A stretch of DNA of 38,557 nt from contig NZ_PEGH01000002.1 of the NCBI RefSeq assembly GCF_002737755.1, positions 1-38,557 on the forward strand. Direction: 5' to 3'. Position numbers and translations under genes: made by a program. This document shows, piece by piece, positions 7,110-14,849 of the stretch; positions within the stretch are counted from its first letter, which is position 1; each line of letters starts with the position of its first letter. The notes under the pieces were generated by a model that worked only from the letters and a program-made list of their open reading frames with translations, was not told the DNA's origin and searched no databases. This DNA comes from Caulobacter sp. BP25 (GTDB taxonomy: Bacteria; Pseudomonadota; Alphaproteobacteria; Caulobacterales; Caulobacteraceae).

Positions 7110-7151
7110 CCTCCATTCATAGCTAGCTATATAGCGCGCTATGAATGGAGG
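7110..7151. promoter_or_regulatory. Probable autoregulatory operator of the MarR-GNAT gene
   Basis: CCTCCATTCATAG (7110-7122) and CTATGAATGGAGG (7139-7151) form a perfect 13-bp inverted repeat. Within the centre lie GCTATATAGC (7126-7135) and ATAGCGCGCTAT (7131-7142), also palindromic. A TTGCGA hexamer at 7100 is a possible -35. The right arm contains the Shine-Dalgarno GGAGG of the MarR-GNAT gene, so a bound repressor or an RNA hairpin would block expression. Confidence 0.6.
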
Positions 7152-7156
7152 GCGGC

Positions 7157-8113
7157 ATGGATCTTCTGGCAAGCTATGGCGTGGGGTTCCTGGGCAGTCG
7201 GCTGAAACGCCTGGCCGAGCGGATGCAGGCCGACGCGGCCGAGGTCGCGCGGTCGCTGGACCTGCCGGTGCAGCCGGCCCAGATGTCGCTGCTGATGACC
7301 ATCCGCCTGCACGGCCCCATCGCCGTGGGCGAGCTGGCCGAGCAGCTTCAGCTGGCTCAGCCGACCGTCACCCGCGCCCTCAAGGCCCTGGAGGATGACG
7401 GCTTCGTCGAGGCCCGCCGCGCGCCGGGCGATGGCCGCACGCGGCGGTTGGCGCTGACGGACAAGGGCGAGGCTCTGCTGGTCCGCATCCAGACAGAGCT
7501 TCTGCCGCGCATCGAGCCGGCGGCGGCGCAGCTGGTCGAGGGCCTGTCGGGCGACTTCATGCAGGGCCTAGCCCAGGTCGAGCAACGCCTGGCCGAGGCT
7601 TCGCTGCTGACGCGCATCGAGGCGGCCGAACCGCCCACCATGTGGGCGCGCGACTTTTCCGACGACCTCGCCGAGGCCTTCCAGCGGATCAACGCCGAAT
7701 GGATCGAGGAGATGTTCGCTCTGGAGGAAAACGACATCGCCTTGCTGTCCCGGCCACGCGAGCTGATCCTGGAAAAGGGCGGGGTGGTGCTGTTCGCGCA
7801 AACGCCGCAGCTGGGCGTGGTCGGGACCTGCGCCCTGATGGTTTCCAAGGACGGCTGGGTCGAGCTGACCAAGATGGGCGTGCTGAAGAGCGCACGGGGC
7901 CTGAAGGTCGGCGAGTTCCTGCTGGCCAAGACCCTGGAGCGCGCCGCCAGCCTGGGCATGGACAAGATCTACCTGCTGACCAACACCAAGTGCGCTCCGG
8001 CCATCCACCTCTACGAGAAGCTGGGCTTCGTCCACGACCCCGAGATCATGCGGACTTTCGGGGCGCGCTACGAGCGTTGCGACGTGGCGATGGCGTATCG
8101 GCCGCGAGGCTAG
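7157..8113 (+). CDS. MarR-family regulator fused to a GNAT acetyltransferase
   Basis: The 318-residue protein has an N-terminal winged-helix MarR domain (about residues 25-140): VGELAEQLQLAQPTVTRALKALEDDGFVEA is the recognition-helix region and RRAPGDGRTRRLALTDKG the wing. A GNAT domain follows (about 160-315), with VGTCALM, the acyl-CoA loop region SARGLKVGEFLL and the ending AIHLYEKLGFVHDPE. Such fusions may couple transcription control to acetylation of a small molecule or protein; the substrate is unknown. The ATG at 7157 has GGAGGG 5 bases upstream; an ATG at 7145 would lie inside the operator. The gene converges on the EAL gene and overlaps it by 68 bases. Confidence 0.88.
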   Translation: MDLLASYGVGFLGSRLKRLAERMQADAAEVARSLDLPVQPAQMSLLMTIRLHGPIAVGELAEQLQLAQPTVTRALKALEDDGFVEARRAPGDGRTRRLALTDKGEALLVRIQTELLPRIEPAAAQLVEGLSGDFMQGLAQVEQRLAEASLLTRIEAAEPPTMWARDFSDDLAEAFQRINAEWIEEMFALEENDIALLSRPRELILEKGGVVLFAQTPQLGVVGTCALMVSKDGWVELTKMGVLKSARGLKVGEFLLAKTLERAASLGMDKIYLLTNTKCAPAIHLYEKLGFVHDPEIMRTFGARYERCDVAMAYRPRG

Positions 8114-8843
8114 GGACGGCCAGGCCCTCGAACAGCGGCCGGGCGATCGCGTAGCCCTGGACAAGTTCGACGCCCAGGTCGCGCAGGACGGTCAGCTCCT
8201 CTTCTGTCTCAACGCCTTCGCAGACGGCGGTGACGTCGAGCTCGGTCAGCATGGCCAGCAGGTGCGAGACGATCGCGCGCTTGGGGCGGTCGCGGTCGAT
8301 GTCTCGGATCAGGTCCATGTCCAGCTTGACGATGTCGGGCTGGTACTTGGCCAGCAGGTTCAGGCCCGCGAAGCCCGCGCCGAAGTCGTCGATCGCCGTC
8401 TTGAAGCCCATGGCGCGATAGGTGCGCAGGATGTCCAGCACATGCTGGGTGTCGAGCGGCTCGTTCTCGGTGAACTCAAAGATCAGTCGGTCCAGCGGAA
8501 AGCCGGTGCGCATCGCTGTCGCCAACGTCAAGCGGATGCAGGCGCGCGGCTCATAGACGGCGTTGGGCATGAAGTTGATCGACAGATACGCGCCGCTTTG
8601 GGCCAGGCCCAGGCTGGTGGCCAGTTCGATCGCCTTCACCCGGCACTGCTGGTCGAAGACGTAGCGGTTGTGCTCGGACACCGTCGACAGCACCGACCCC
8701 GCGCCCTCGCCGCCGGCCCCGCGCACCAGGGCCTCATGGGCGAACACCTGGCCCGTCGAGGCGTCGACGATCGGCTGGAACGCCATGGAAAAGGGCGTCT
8801 CGAAATCCTGGCCGTCCCGACAGCCGCTGCACCCTTGAGCCAC
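8046..8843 (-). CDS. EAL-domain protein (probable c-di-GMP phosphodiesterase)
   Basis: One EAL domain fills almost all of the 265 residues. Visible catalytic or metal residues include the E of AHEALVRG, N in SINFMPN, E in FEFTENE, the DD of AIDDFGAGFAGLNLL, K in DIVKLDMDL, E in CEGVETEEE and Q in QGYAIARP. The set looks complete, so c-di-GMP hydrolysis is likely. A short N-terminal CSGC segment precedes the domain and could bind metal. The GTG at 8843 is chosen because GGAG lies 7 bases upstream; a GTG at 8867 lacks such a site. Its 3' end overlaps the opposite MarR-GNAT gene. Confidence 0.88.
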   Translation of the reverse strand: MAQGCSGCRDGQDFETPFSMAFQPIVDASTGQVFAHEALVRGAGGEGAGSVLSTVSEHNRYVFDQQCRVKAIELATSLGLAQSGAYLSINFMPNAVYEPRACIRLTLATAMRTGFPLDRLIFEFTENEPLDTQHVLDILRTYRAMGFKTAIDDFGAGFAGLNLLAKYQPDIVKLDMDLIRDIDRDRPKRAIVSHLLAMLTELDVTAVCEGVETEEELTVLRDLGVELVQGYAIARPLFEGLAVPSLAADTPSPRRNARSAPRKSA

Positions 8844-8991
8844 GTCCGATCTCCGCTGCGATCGCACAGGATGACGGGGGAAGGGTTGAGGTCGGGTTTA
8901 GAGGAGCGATTGCGACGTCTCGGCGCGGTCCGGGCGTTGCTTTCAGCGTTCGCGCAACTATAGAGCGATAGCGCTATTGGGGAGACAAGCC

Positions 8992-9543
8992 ATGCTCATC
9001 GTCGCCGCGGTTATCGCCATCCTTGTCCAGTCGCCCGTGTCGGAGCCGAGCGCTCGGGTCCAATCGGCGGCCGAGCGGCTGGCGAAAGCCACTTCGCTTC
9101 CGGACAGCGAAATGTTTGTAGCCCGGCAGACGAACCTGCCGCCCGCGCGTCTTAAGTCCATGGAGGCCGCCATGGTCGAGAGCCAGGCGGATGCGGCTGG
9201 GCTTCGGAGCGCGCTAGCCGCCGCCTATGCCCGTCATCTCACGCTCGCCGAAATCGAAGCCGCGACCGAATTCTTCGAGAGCCCGCTCGGCGCGTCATTC
9301 GAGCGGAAGATGCTGAAGCGACAGGGAGAAGCTTTCACGGCCGACGAGACGCGCGCGGCGCAGGCGTTCTTTCAGTCGCCCACGGGCAAGGCCTTCCAGG
9401 CAAAGTGGCCCGCTATCGGCGAAGACATTAGGCCCGTGCTTAAGACCTTTAGCGATAAGCTGATAGGCCGCGCCCAGGCGATTCACTGTCGGACAACCAG
9501 CGAGTGCGGTCCGTTCTTCGAGAAGCCCAAGCCCAAGCCCTAG
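8992..9543 (+). CDS. Exported DUF2059-like protein
   Basis: The 183-residue protein has an N-terminal hydrophobic segment (MLIVAAVIAILVQS) and two copies of a DUF2059-type pattern: LTLAEIEAATEFFESPLG and FTADETRAAQAFFQSPTG, each followed by a lysine/phenylalanine helix. This matches the YxxHFTxxEL...FYxSPxG theme of the family, whose function is unknown. GGGGAG at 8979 is 7 bases from the ATG. An ATAGCGCTAT palindrome lies 15 bases upstream and resembles part of the MarR-GNAT operator. The C-terminus ends KPKPKP and its TAG overlaps the stop of the opposite aminotransferase in the palindrome CTAG. Confidence 0.7.
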   Translation: MLIVAAVIAILVQSPVSEPSARVQSAAERLAKATSLPDSEMFVARQTNLPPARLKSMEAAMVESQADAAGLRSALAAAYARHLTLAEIEAATEFFESPLGASFERKMLKRQGEAFTADETRAAQAFFQSPTGKAFQAKWPAIGEDIRPVLKTFSDKLIGRAQAIHCRTTSECGPFFEKPKPKP

Positions 9544-10859
9544 TCCACCCGCCCCAGCACCGTCTGGATCGTCTCGACCATGCGGTCGATGTGGCTCTTC
9601 TCCAGGATCAGCGGCGGGGAGAGGGCGATGATGTCGCCGGTGACGCGGATCAGCAGGCCCTGGTCAAAGCAGGTTTCGAAGACCTCCATCGCCCGGGCGG
9701 TCGGGGCGCCGGGGCGGGGGGAGAGTTCGATGCCGGCGATGATCCCGAGGTTACGCACGTCGATTACGTGGCGCGCGTCGGCCAGGCTGTGGACGGCGTC
9801 CTGCCAGTAGCCCTCGACCCCTGCCGCGCGGGCGAAGAGGTCGTCCTCCTGATAGGTCTCCAGCGTCGCCAGGCCCGCCGCGCAGGCCAGCGGGTGGGCC
9901 GAATAGGTGTAGCCGTGGAAGAGCTCGATCGGGGCGTCCGCGCCCTCCATCATCGCGTCGTAGATCTGGCCTGAGGCGGCGACCGCGCCGCAGGGCACGG
10001 CGGCGTTGGTCAGGCCCTTGGCCATGCAGATCAGGTCGGGCGTGACGCCGAAGCGGTCGGCTGCGAAGGGGGCTGAGACTCGGCCGAAGCCGGTGATGAC
10101 CTCGTCGAAGATCAGCAGGATATCGTGCTTGTCGCAGATGGCCCGCAGGCGTTCGAGATAGCCCTTCGGCGGGATCAGCACGCCGGTCGAGCCGGCCACC
10201 GGCTCGACGATGACGGCGGCGATGTTGGAGGCGTCGTGCAGGGCGACGATCTTCTCCAGCTCGTCGGCCAGGTGCGCGCCGTGCTCCGGCTGGCCCTTGG
10301 CGAAGGCGTTGCCGGGCAGACCATGGGTGTGGGGCAGGTGGTCGACGCCGGTCAGCAGGGAGCCGAAGTACATGCGGTTCTTCGGGATGCCGCCCACCGA
10401 GATCCCGCCGAAGCCCACGCCGTGATAGCCGCGCTCGCGCCCGATCAGTCGGGTCTTGGTCCCCTTGCCCCGGGCGCGGTGGTAGGCCAAGGCGATCTTC
10501 AGGGCGGTGTCGACCGACTCTGAGCCTGAGTTGGTGAAGAAGATGCGATCCAGGCCTTTGGGCGTGATCTGCGCTAACCGCGAGGCGAACTGGAAGGCCA
10601 GCGGGTGGCCCATGTTGAAGCAGGGGGCGTAGTCCATCTCGGCCGCCTGCTTCTGGATGGCCTCGCGGATCTTCGGGCGGTCGTGGCCGGCGTTGACGCA
10701 CCAGAGGCCGGCGGTCGCGTCCAGCACCTCGCGGCCCTCGGGCGTGCGGTACCACATGCCGCTGGCCGAGGAGAGCATCCGAGGATGGGCCTTGAACCGC
10801 CGGTTCGGCGTGAACGGCATCCAGAAGGCGTCGAGGTTGTTGGCGCCGAAGTCGGGCAT
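9540..10859 (-). CDS. Class III omega-amino acid:pyruvate aminotransferase (beta-alanine type)
   Basis: A PLP enzyme of 439 residues. The N-terminal LDAFWMPFTPNRRFKAHPRML and the segments FFTNSGSESVDTALK, GRERGYHGVGFGG, FDEVITGFGR and the Schiff-base lysine in ICMAKGLTN are typical of beta-alanine/omega-amino acid:pyruvate transaminases, which move an amino group from a terminal amine to pyruvate. It starts at the ATG at 10859, 8 bases after GGAGGAA. It diverges from the GntR regulator, and a GTGATC-centred palindrome lies between them. By context it may process beta-alanine or GABA derived from polyamines. Confidence 0.88.
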   Translation of the reverse strand: MPDFGANNLDAFWMPFTPNRRFKAHPRMLSSASGMWYRTPEGREVLDATAGLWCVNAGHDRPKIREAIQKQAAEMDYAPCFNMGHPLAFQFASRLAQITPKGLDRIFFTNSGSESVDTALKIALAYHRARGKGTKTRLIGRERGYHGVGFGGISVGGIPKNRMYFGSLLTGVDHLPHTHGLPGNAFAKGQPEHGAHLADELEKIVALHDASNIAAVIVEPVAGSTGVLIPPKGYLERLRAICDKHDILLIFDEVITGFGRVSAPFAADRFGVTPDLICMAKGLTNAAVPCGAVAASGQIYDAMMEGADAPIELFHGYTYSAHPLACAAGLATLETYQEDDLFARAAGVEGYWQDAVHSLADARHVIDVRNLGIIAGIELSPRPGAPTARAMEVFETCFDQGLLIRVTGDIIALSPPLILEKSHIDRMVETIQTVLGRVD

Positions 10860-10928
10860 GGCGGGTCTTCCTCCAAGCGCGTCAGGCGAAGTGTGTGCAG
10901 TTCGCCGCCCGGACGCGCGCCACCAAGA

Positions 10929-10954
10929 GTGATCGCTTGCATTGTGATCGCAAT
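10929..10954. promoter_or_regulatory. Candidate GntR operator in the divergent promoter region
   Basis: ATTGTGATCGCAAT (10941-10954) is a near-perfect palindrome, preceded 15 bases earlier by a second GTGATCGC (10929-10936). A related palindrome, TGTGATCACA, occurs at 11700-11709 before the puuC-like gene. The spacing between genes and the shared sequence point to binding by the GntR protein encoded at 10993. Confidence 0.55.
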
Positions 10955-10992
10955 TACGCGCCAACTTGCAAGCCCTTCACGGAAAGTCCGGG

Positions 10993-11664
10993 ATGAAGAC
11001 CCGCAAGCCGCTCGCCGATCAGACAGCCGTGCACGACCAGGTCTATGAGGCGATCCGTCAGGCCCTGATCACCGGCCGGATCGCGCCGGGCAAGGGCGTG
11101 TCCTTGCGCAGCTTGGCGGCCGAGCTGGGCGTCTCGCCGATGCCGGTGCGCGACGCGGTGCGGCGGCTGGCGGCCGAGCGGGCCCTGGCGATCAATCCGG
11201 CCAACAAGCGCCTCAGCGTGCCCTCCCTGACCGCCGACCGGCTGGAGCAGCTTTCCATGGCCCGCCTGTGGGTCGAACCGGAGCTGGCCGCGCGGGCGGC
11301 GCTGGACGCCGACGCCAGCCTGGTGCGCCAGCTCCAAGCCATCGACGCCGATGTCGACGAGGCCCTGCGGCTGGGCGATGTCGACCGCTACATGACCGCC
11401 AACCACGCCTTCCACTTCGCGATCTACGAGCGGGCCGGGGCCGAGGTGCTGGAGGCCATGGCCGGCGGCCTGTGGCTGCAGGTCGGGCCGTTCATGCGGG
11501 TGGTGTTTGGCCGGGTGGGCGCCGACGGCCTGGCCGCCGACCGCCACGCCGAGGCCATCGCCGCCCTGAAGGCCAAGGATGCCGACGGCGCCCGCCGCGC
11601 CATCGCCGCTGACCTTTCCGAAGGCATGGATAAGATGCGCGCGGCCGTGGAGGCCAGCGCGTGA
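10993..11664 (+). CDS. GntR-family transcriptional regulator (FCD/FadR subfamily)
   Basis: The 223-residue protein has an N-terminal winged helix (about 15-75): VYEAIRQALITGRIAPGKGVSLRSLAAELGVSPMPVRDAVRRLAAER is the standard GntR pattern. A C-terminal all-helical FCD effector domain (about 85-215) shows the metal/effector histidines and acids in ARLWVEPELAAR, NHAFHFAIYERA and DRHAEAIAAL. It probably binds a polyamine-pathway intermediate and represses the adjacent divergent aminotransferase and the puuC train. The ATG at 10993 is preferred over a TTG at 10966. Confidence 0.9.
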   Translation: MKTRKPLADQTAVHDQVYEAIRQALITGRIAPGKGVSLRSLAAELGVSPMPVRDAVRRLAAERALAINPANKRLSVPSLTADRLEQLSMARLWVEPELAARAALDADASLVRQLQAIDADVDEALRLGDVDRYMTANHAFHFAIYERAGAEVLEAMAGGLWLQVGPFMRVVFGRVGADGLAADRHAEAIAALKAKDADGARRAIAADLSEGMDKMRAAVEASA

Positions 11665-11673
11665 CCGGCCGGC

Positions 11674-11709
11674 TTGACAGCGCCGAGCTGCGCGCAAACT
11701 GTGATCACA
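11674..11709 (+). promoter_or_regulatory. Promoter/operator of the polyamine gene train
   Basis: A consensus -35 hexamer TTGACA lies at 11674-11679. About 20 bases on, the perfect palindrome TGTGATCACA (11700-11709) covers the region where the -10 element or start site should be. A repressor bound here would block initiation. The -10 itself is not obvious. Same core as the site at 10941. Confidence 0.55.
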
Positions 11710-11728
11710 ATAATGGGGATCAAGCTCA

Positions 11729-13219
11729 GTGACCCTGCCCGCCGATATCGCCGAACGCCTCGCGCGCCTTGCTCCGCCCAGCCAGGCGGTGATCGACGGT
11801 GCTCACGTCGACGCGATCTCCGGCCAGACCTTCGACAACGTCTCGCCGCGCGACGGCAAGGTGCTGAACAAGGTCGCCGCCTGCCAGAAGGAGGACGTGG
11901 CGCTGGCGGTGTTCAGCGCCCGCACGGCTTTCGAGGACGGCCGCTGGCGCGACCAGGGCCCGCGCGCCAAGAAGGCGGTGCTGTTCCGCCTGGCCGAGCT
12001 GATGGAGCGCGACGCCGACGAGCTGGCCCTGCTGGAAAGCCTGGACGTCGGCAAGCCGATCAGCGACGCCCGCAATGTCGACGTGCCCCTCGCGATCAAC
12101 ACCTGCCGCTGGTACGCCGAGGCGCTGGACAAGGTCTATGGCGAGGTCGGGGCCTCGCCGGTCGATCGCCTGAGCTACGCCGTCCACGAGCCGCTGGGCG
12201 TGATCGGGGCGATCGTGCCGTGGAACTTCCCGCTGCATATGGCGATGTGGAAGGTCGCCCCGGCCCTGGCGATGGGCAATTCGGTGGTGCTGAAGCCCGC
12301 CGAGGAGTCGCCGCTGACGGCCCTGAAGCTGGGCGCCCTGGCCCTGGAAGCTGGGCTCCCGGCAGGGGTGCTCAATGTCGTGCCAGGCTTTGGCGCGATC
12401 ACCGGCGAGGCCCTGGCCCTGTCGATGGACGTCGACATGATCGCCTTCACCGGCTCGGGCCCGATCGGCCGCAAGCTGATGGAGTATTCGGCCCGCTCGA
12501 ACCTGAAGCGGATCAGCCTGGAGCTGGGCGGCAAGTCGCCCCAGATCGTCTTCGCCGACTGTCCGGATATGGAAGCCGCCGCCCAGGCCGCCGCCTGGGG
12601 CGTGTTCTATAACCAGGGCGAGGTCTGCACCGCCGCCTCGCGCCTGCTGGTCGAGGCCTCGATCCGCGAGGCCTTCGTCGAGCGTGTGGCCCAGGTCGCC
12701 AAGGGCATGAAGATCGGCGACCCGCTGGACCCCTCCACCCAGTTTGGCGCGATGATCAGCGAGCGGCAGATGAACACCGCGCTGGGCTACATCGCCATCG
12801 CCGGCACCCAAGGCGCGCGGCGGGTGCTGGGTGGCGCTCAGGTCCTGAAGGAGACCGGCGGCTTCTATGTCGAGCCGACCATCTTCGACCGCCTGCAGCC
12901 CAGCCACGCCCTGGCCCGCGAGGAGGTGTTTGGCCCAGTGCTGGGGGTGATGAGCTTCACCACCGAGGACGAGGCGATCGCCCTGGCCAACGACACCGTC
13001 TATGGCCTGGCCGCCGGTCTCTGGACCTCTGACATCAACCGCGCCCTGCGCGGCGCGCGGCGGCTCAAAGCGGGGCTCGTCTGGGTCAACGGCTGGGACG
13101 CCTGCGACATCACCATGCCGTTCGGGGGCTTCAAGCAGTCGGGCTTTGGCCGCGACCGCAGCCTTCATGCGTTGCACAAGTACGCCGACCTGAAGTCGGT
13201 GTCCGTGACGCTGAGGTAG
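11729..13219 (+). CDS. puuC: Gamma-glutamyl-gamma-aminobutyraldehyde dehydrogenase-like ALDH
   Basis: A 496-residue NAD(P)-dependent aldehyde dehydrogenase. The nucleotide-binding stretch GAIVPWNFPLHMAMWKVAPA, FTGSGPIG, the general base in LELGGKSP and the catalytic cysteine in NQGEVCTAASR are all present. The PuuC/KauB group oxidises gamma-glutamyl-gamma-aminobutyraldehyde or free 4-aminobutyraldehyde in putrescine breakdown, which fits the neighbours. The start is a GTG at 11729 with GGGGAT upstream, closely following the palindromic operator. The next dehydrogenase begins 3 bases after its stop, so the two are co-translated. The exact aldehyde substrate is inferred from context. Confidence 0.88.
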   Translation: MTLPADIAERLARLAPPSQAVIDGAHVDAISGQTFDNVSPRDGKVLNKVAACQKEDVALAVFSARTAFEDGRWRDQGPRAKKAVLFRLAELMERDADELALLESLDVGKPISDARNVDVPLAINTCRWYAEALDKVYGEVGASPVDRLSYAVHEPLGVIGAIVPWNFPLHMAMWKVAPALAMGNSVVLKPAEESPLTALKLGALALEAGLPAGVLNVVPGFGAITGEALALSMDVDMIAFTGSGPIGRKLMEYSARSNLKRISLELGGKSPQIVFADCPDMEAAAQAAAWGVFYNQGEVCTAASRLLVEASIREAFVERVAQVAKGMKIGDPLDPSTQFGAMISERQMNTALGYIAIAGTQGARRVLGGAQVLKETGGFYVEPTIFDRLQPSHALAREEVFGPVLGVMSFTTEDEAIALANDTVYGLAAGLWTSDINRALRGARRLKAGLVWVNGWDACDITMPFGGFKQSGFGRDRSLHALHKYADLKSVSVTLR

Positions 13220-13222
13220 CCC

Positions 13223-14668
13223 ATGACCACTCTGAATCTCGTTGAAACCGAAGCCTTCATCGACGGCCTCTGGGTCCAGGGCGACAAGACGTTCGACGTG
13301 CTCAATCCGGCCGACGGGACTGTGATCGCCAAGGTCGCCGACCTGGGCGAGGCCGAGACGACGCTGGCCATCGACGCCGCCCATCGGGCCTTTCCGGCCT
13401 GGGCCGCGCGGACGGCCAAGGAGCGCGGGGCGATCCTGCGCAAGTGGAGCGACCTGATGCTCGCCCACGCCGACGACTTGGCCCGGCTGATGACCGCCGA
13501 ACAGGGCAAGCCGCTGGCCGAGGCTAAGGGCGAGGTCGTGTACGGCGCGGCGTTCATCGACTGGTTCGCCGAGGAGGCCAAGCGCGCCTATGGCCACACG
13601 ATCCCGACGCCCATGCCGGGCAAGCGCCTGGCCTCGATCAAGCAGCCGATCGGCGTATGCGCGGCCATCGCGCCGTGGAACTTCCCGATCGCCATGATCA
13701 CCCGCAAGGTCGGCCCGGCCCTGGCGGCGGGCTGCACCGTGGTGGTCAAGCCAGCCGCCGAGACGCCGCTGTGCGCTCTGGCCATGGCTCGCCTGGCGAT
13801 CGAGGCGGGCGTGCCGTCGGGTGTTCTGAACGTGGTGACGACCACGAATTCGAGCGCCGTCGGCAAGGTCCTGTGCGACGACGGCCGGGTGCGGAAGCTG
13901 TCGTTCACCGGCTCCACCCCGATCGGCAAGGTGCTTTACGAGCAGTGCGCCGGCACGATGAAGAAGCTCTCTCTAGAGCTGGGCGGCAACGCGCCCTTCA
14001 TCGTCTTCGACGACGCCGATCTGGAGGCTGCCGTCGACGGCGCGATCGCCAGCAAGTACCGCAACACCGGCCAGACGTGCGTCTGCGCCAACCGACTGCT
14101 GGTGCAGTCGGGCATCCACGACGCCTTCGTCGCGCGGCTGGCCGAAAAGGTCGCGGCGCTGAGGGTTGGTCCGGGCACAGAACAGGGCGTCCAGATCGGG
14201 CCGCTGATCAATGACAAGGCGCTGTGCAAGGTCGACCGCCTGGTGACGGACGCGATCCGCGACGGGGCCAAGGTTCTCACCGGCGGCGACGCCCATGGTC
14301 TTGGCGGGCTGTTCTACCAGCCGACCGTGCTGGTCGACGCCAGGCCGGACATGGCGCTGTTCCAGGAGGAGATCTTTGGCCCGGTCGCGCCGATCGTGAA
14401 GTTCGAGACGGAGGCCGAGGCTATCGAACTTGCCAACGCCACGCCGTTTGGCCTGGCCGCCTATTTCTACAGCCGCGACGTCGGCCGCTGCTGGCGCTTA
14501 GCCGAGAAGATCGAGGCCGGCATGGTCGGCATCAACGAAGGCCTGATCTCCACCGAGGTCGCGCCGTTCGGCGGGGTCAAGGAAAGCGGCCTAGGCCGCG
14601 AGGGCGCGTCCGAGGGGCTCGAGGAGTATCTGGAGACTAAGTACCTGTGCTTTGGCGGGGTGGGATGA
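13223..14668 (+). CDS. gabD: Succinate-semialdehyde dehydrogenase
   Basis: A 481-residue aldehyde dehydrogenase of the GabD type, oxidising succinate semialdehyde to succinate with NAD(P). Characteristic stretches are IAPWNFPIAMITRKVGPALAAG, SFTGSTPIGKVL, LELGGNAPFIVFDDADL, the catalytic cysteine in NTGQTCVCANR and the C-terminal PFGGVKESGLGREG. It would complete polyamine/GABA breakdown into the TCA cycle. It starts 3 bases after puuC. A 181-base gap with a long inverted repeat follows. Confidence 0.9.
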   Translation: MTTLNLVETEAFIDGLWVQGDKTFDVLNPADGTVIAKVADLGEAETTLAIDAAHRAFPAWAARTAKERGAILRKWSDLMLAHADDLARLMTAEQGKPLAEAKGEVVYGAAFIDWFAEEAKRAYGHTIPTPMPGKRLASIKQPIGVCAAIAPWNFPIAMITRKVGPALAAGCTVVVKPAAETPLCALAMARLAIEAGVPSGVLNVVTTTNSSAVGKVLCDDGRVRKLSFTGSTPIGKVLYEQCAGTMKKLSLELGGNAPFIVFDDADLEAAVDGAIASKYRNTGQTCVCANRLLVQSGIHDAFVARLAEKVAALRVGPGTEQGVQIGPLINDKALCKVDRLVTDAIRDGAKVLTGGDAHGLGGLFYQPTVLVDARPDMALFQEEIFGPVAPIVKFETEAEAIELANATPFGLAAYFYSRDVGRCWRLAEKIEAGMVGINEGLISTEVAPFGGVKESGLGREGASEGLEEYLETKYLCFGGVG

Positions 14669-14694
14669 CGCTCTCTCAGCCCCAACAAATACAT

Positions 14695-14827
14695 CCGTCA
14701 TTCCCGCCCTTGTGGCGGGAACCCCTGGTTCAGCCCACATGTGCGACGCCAGCGGACCGCCAGCGGTCCGCCCCCTCTGCCCTTGCGGCGGACAGAGGGG
14801 TTCCTGCCACAAGGGCGGGAATGACGG
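14695..14827. repeat. Long inverted repeat, family D (gabD-aminotransferase junction)
   Basis: The outer arms (14695-14716 and 14806-14827) are perfect 22-bp inverted repeats of each other. After one mismatch the pairing continues with GGAACCCCT on the left and AGGGGTTCC on the right. The 89-base centre contains a further GCGGACC/GGTCCGC palindrome. No coding capacity is evident. The size and terminal inverted repeats resemble a non-autonomous mobile element, but I see no target-site duplication. Confidence 0.8.
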
Positions 14828-14849
14828 TTGAATGGGGAAGGGTGATTGA

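Noticed and set aside
11726..13597. Very long minus-strand open frame opposite puuC and gabD
   Set aside because: High third-position GC creates long antisense frames; the product is a histidine/glutamine/aspartate-rich shadow, and the plus strand encodes two complete dehydrogenases.
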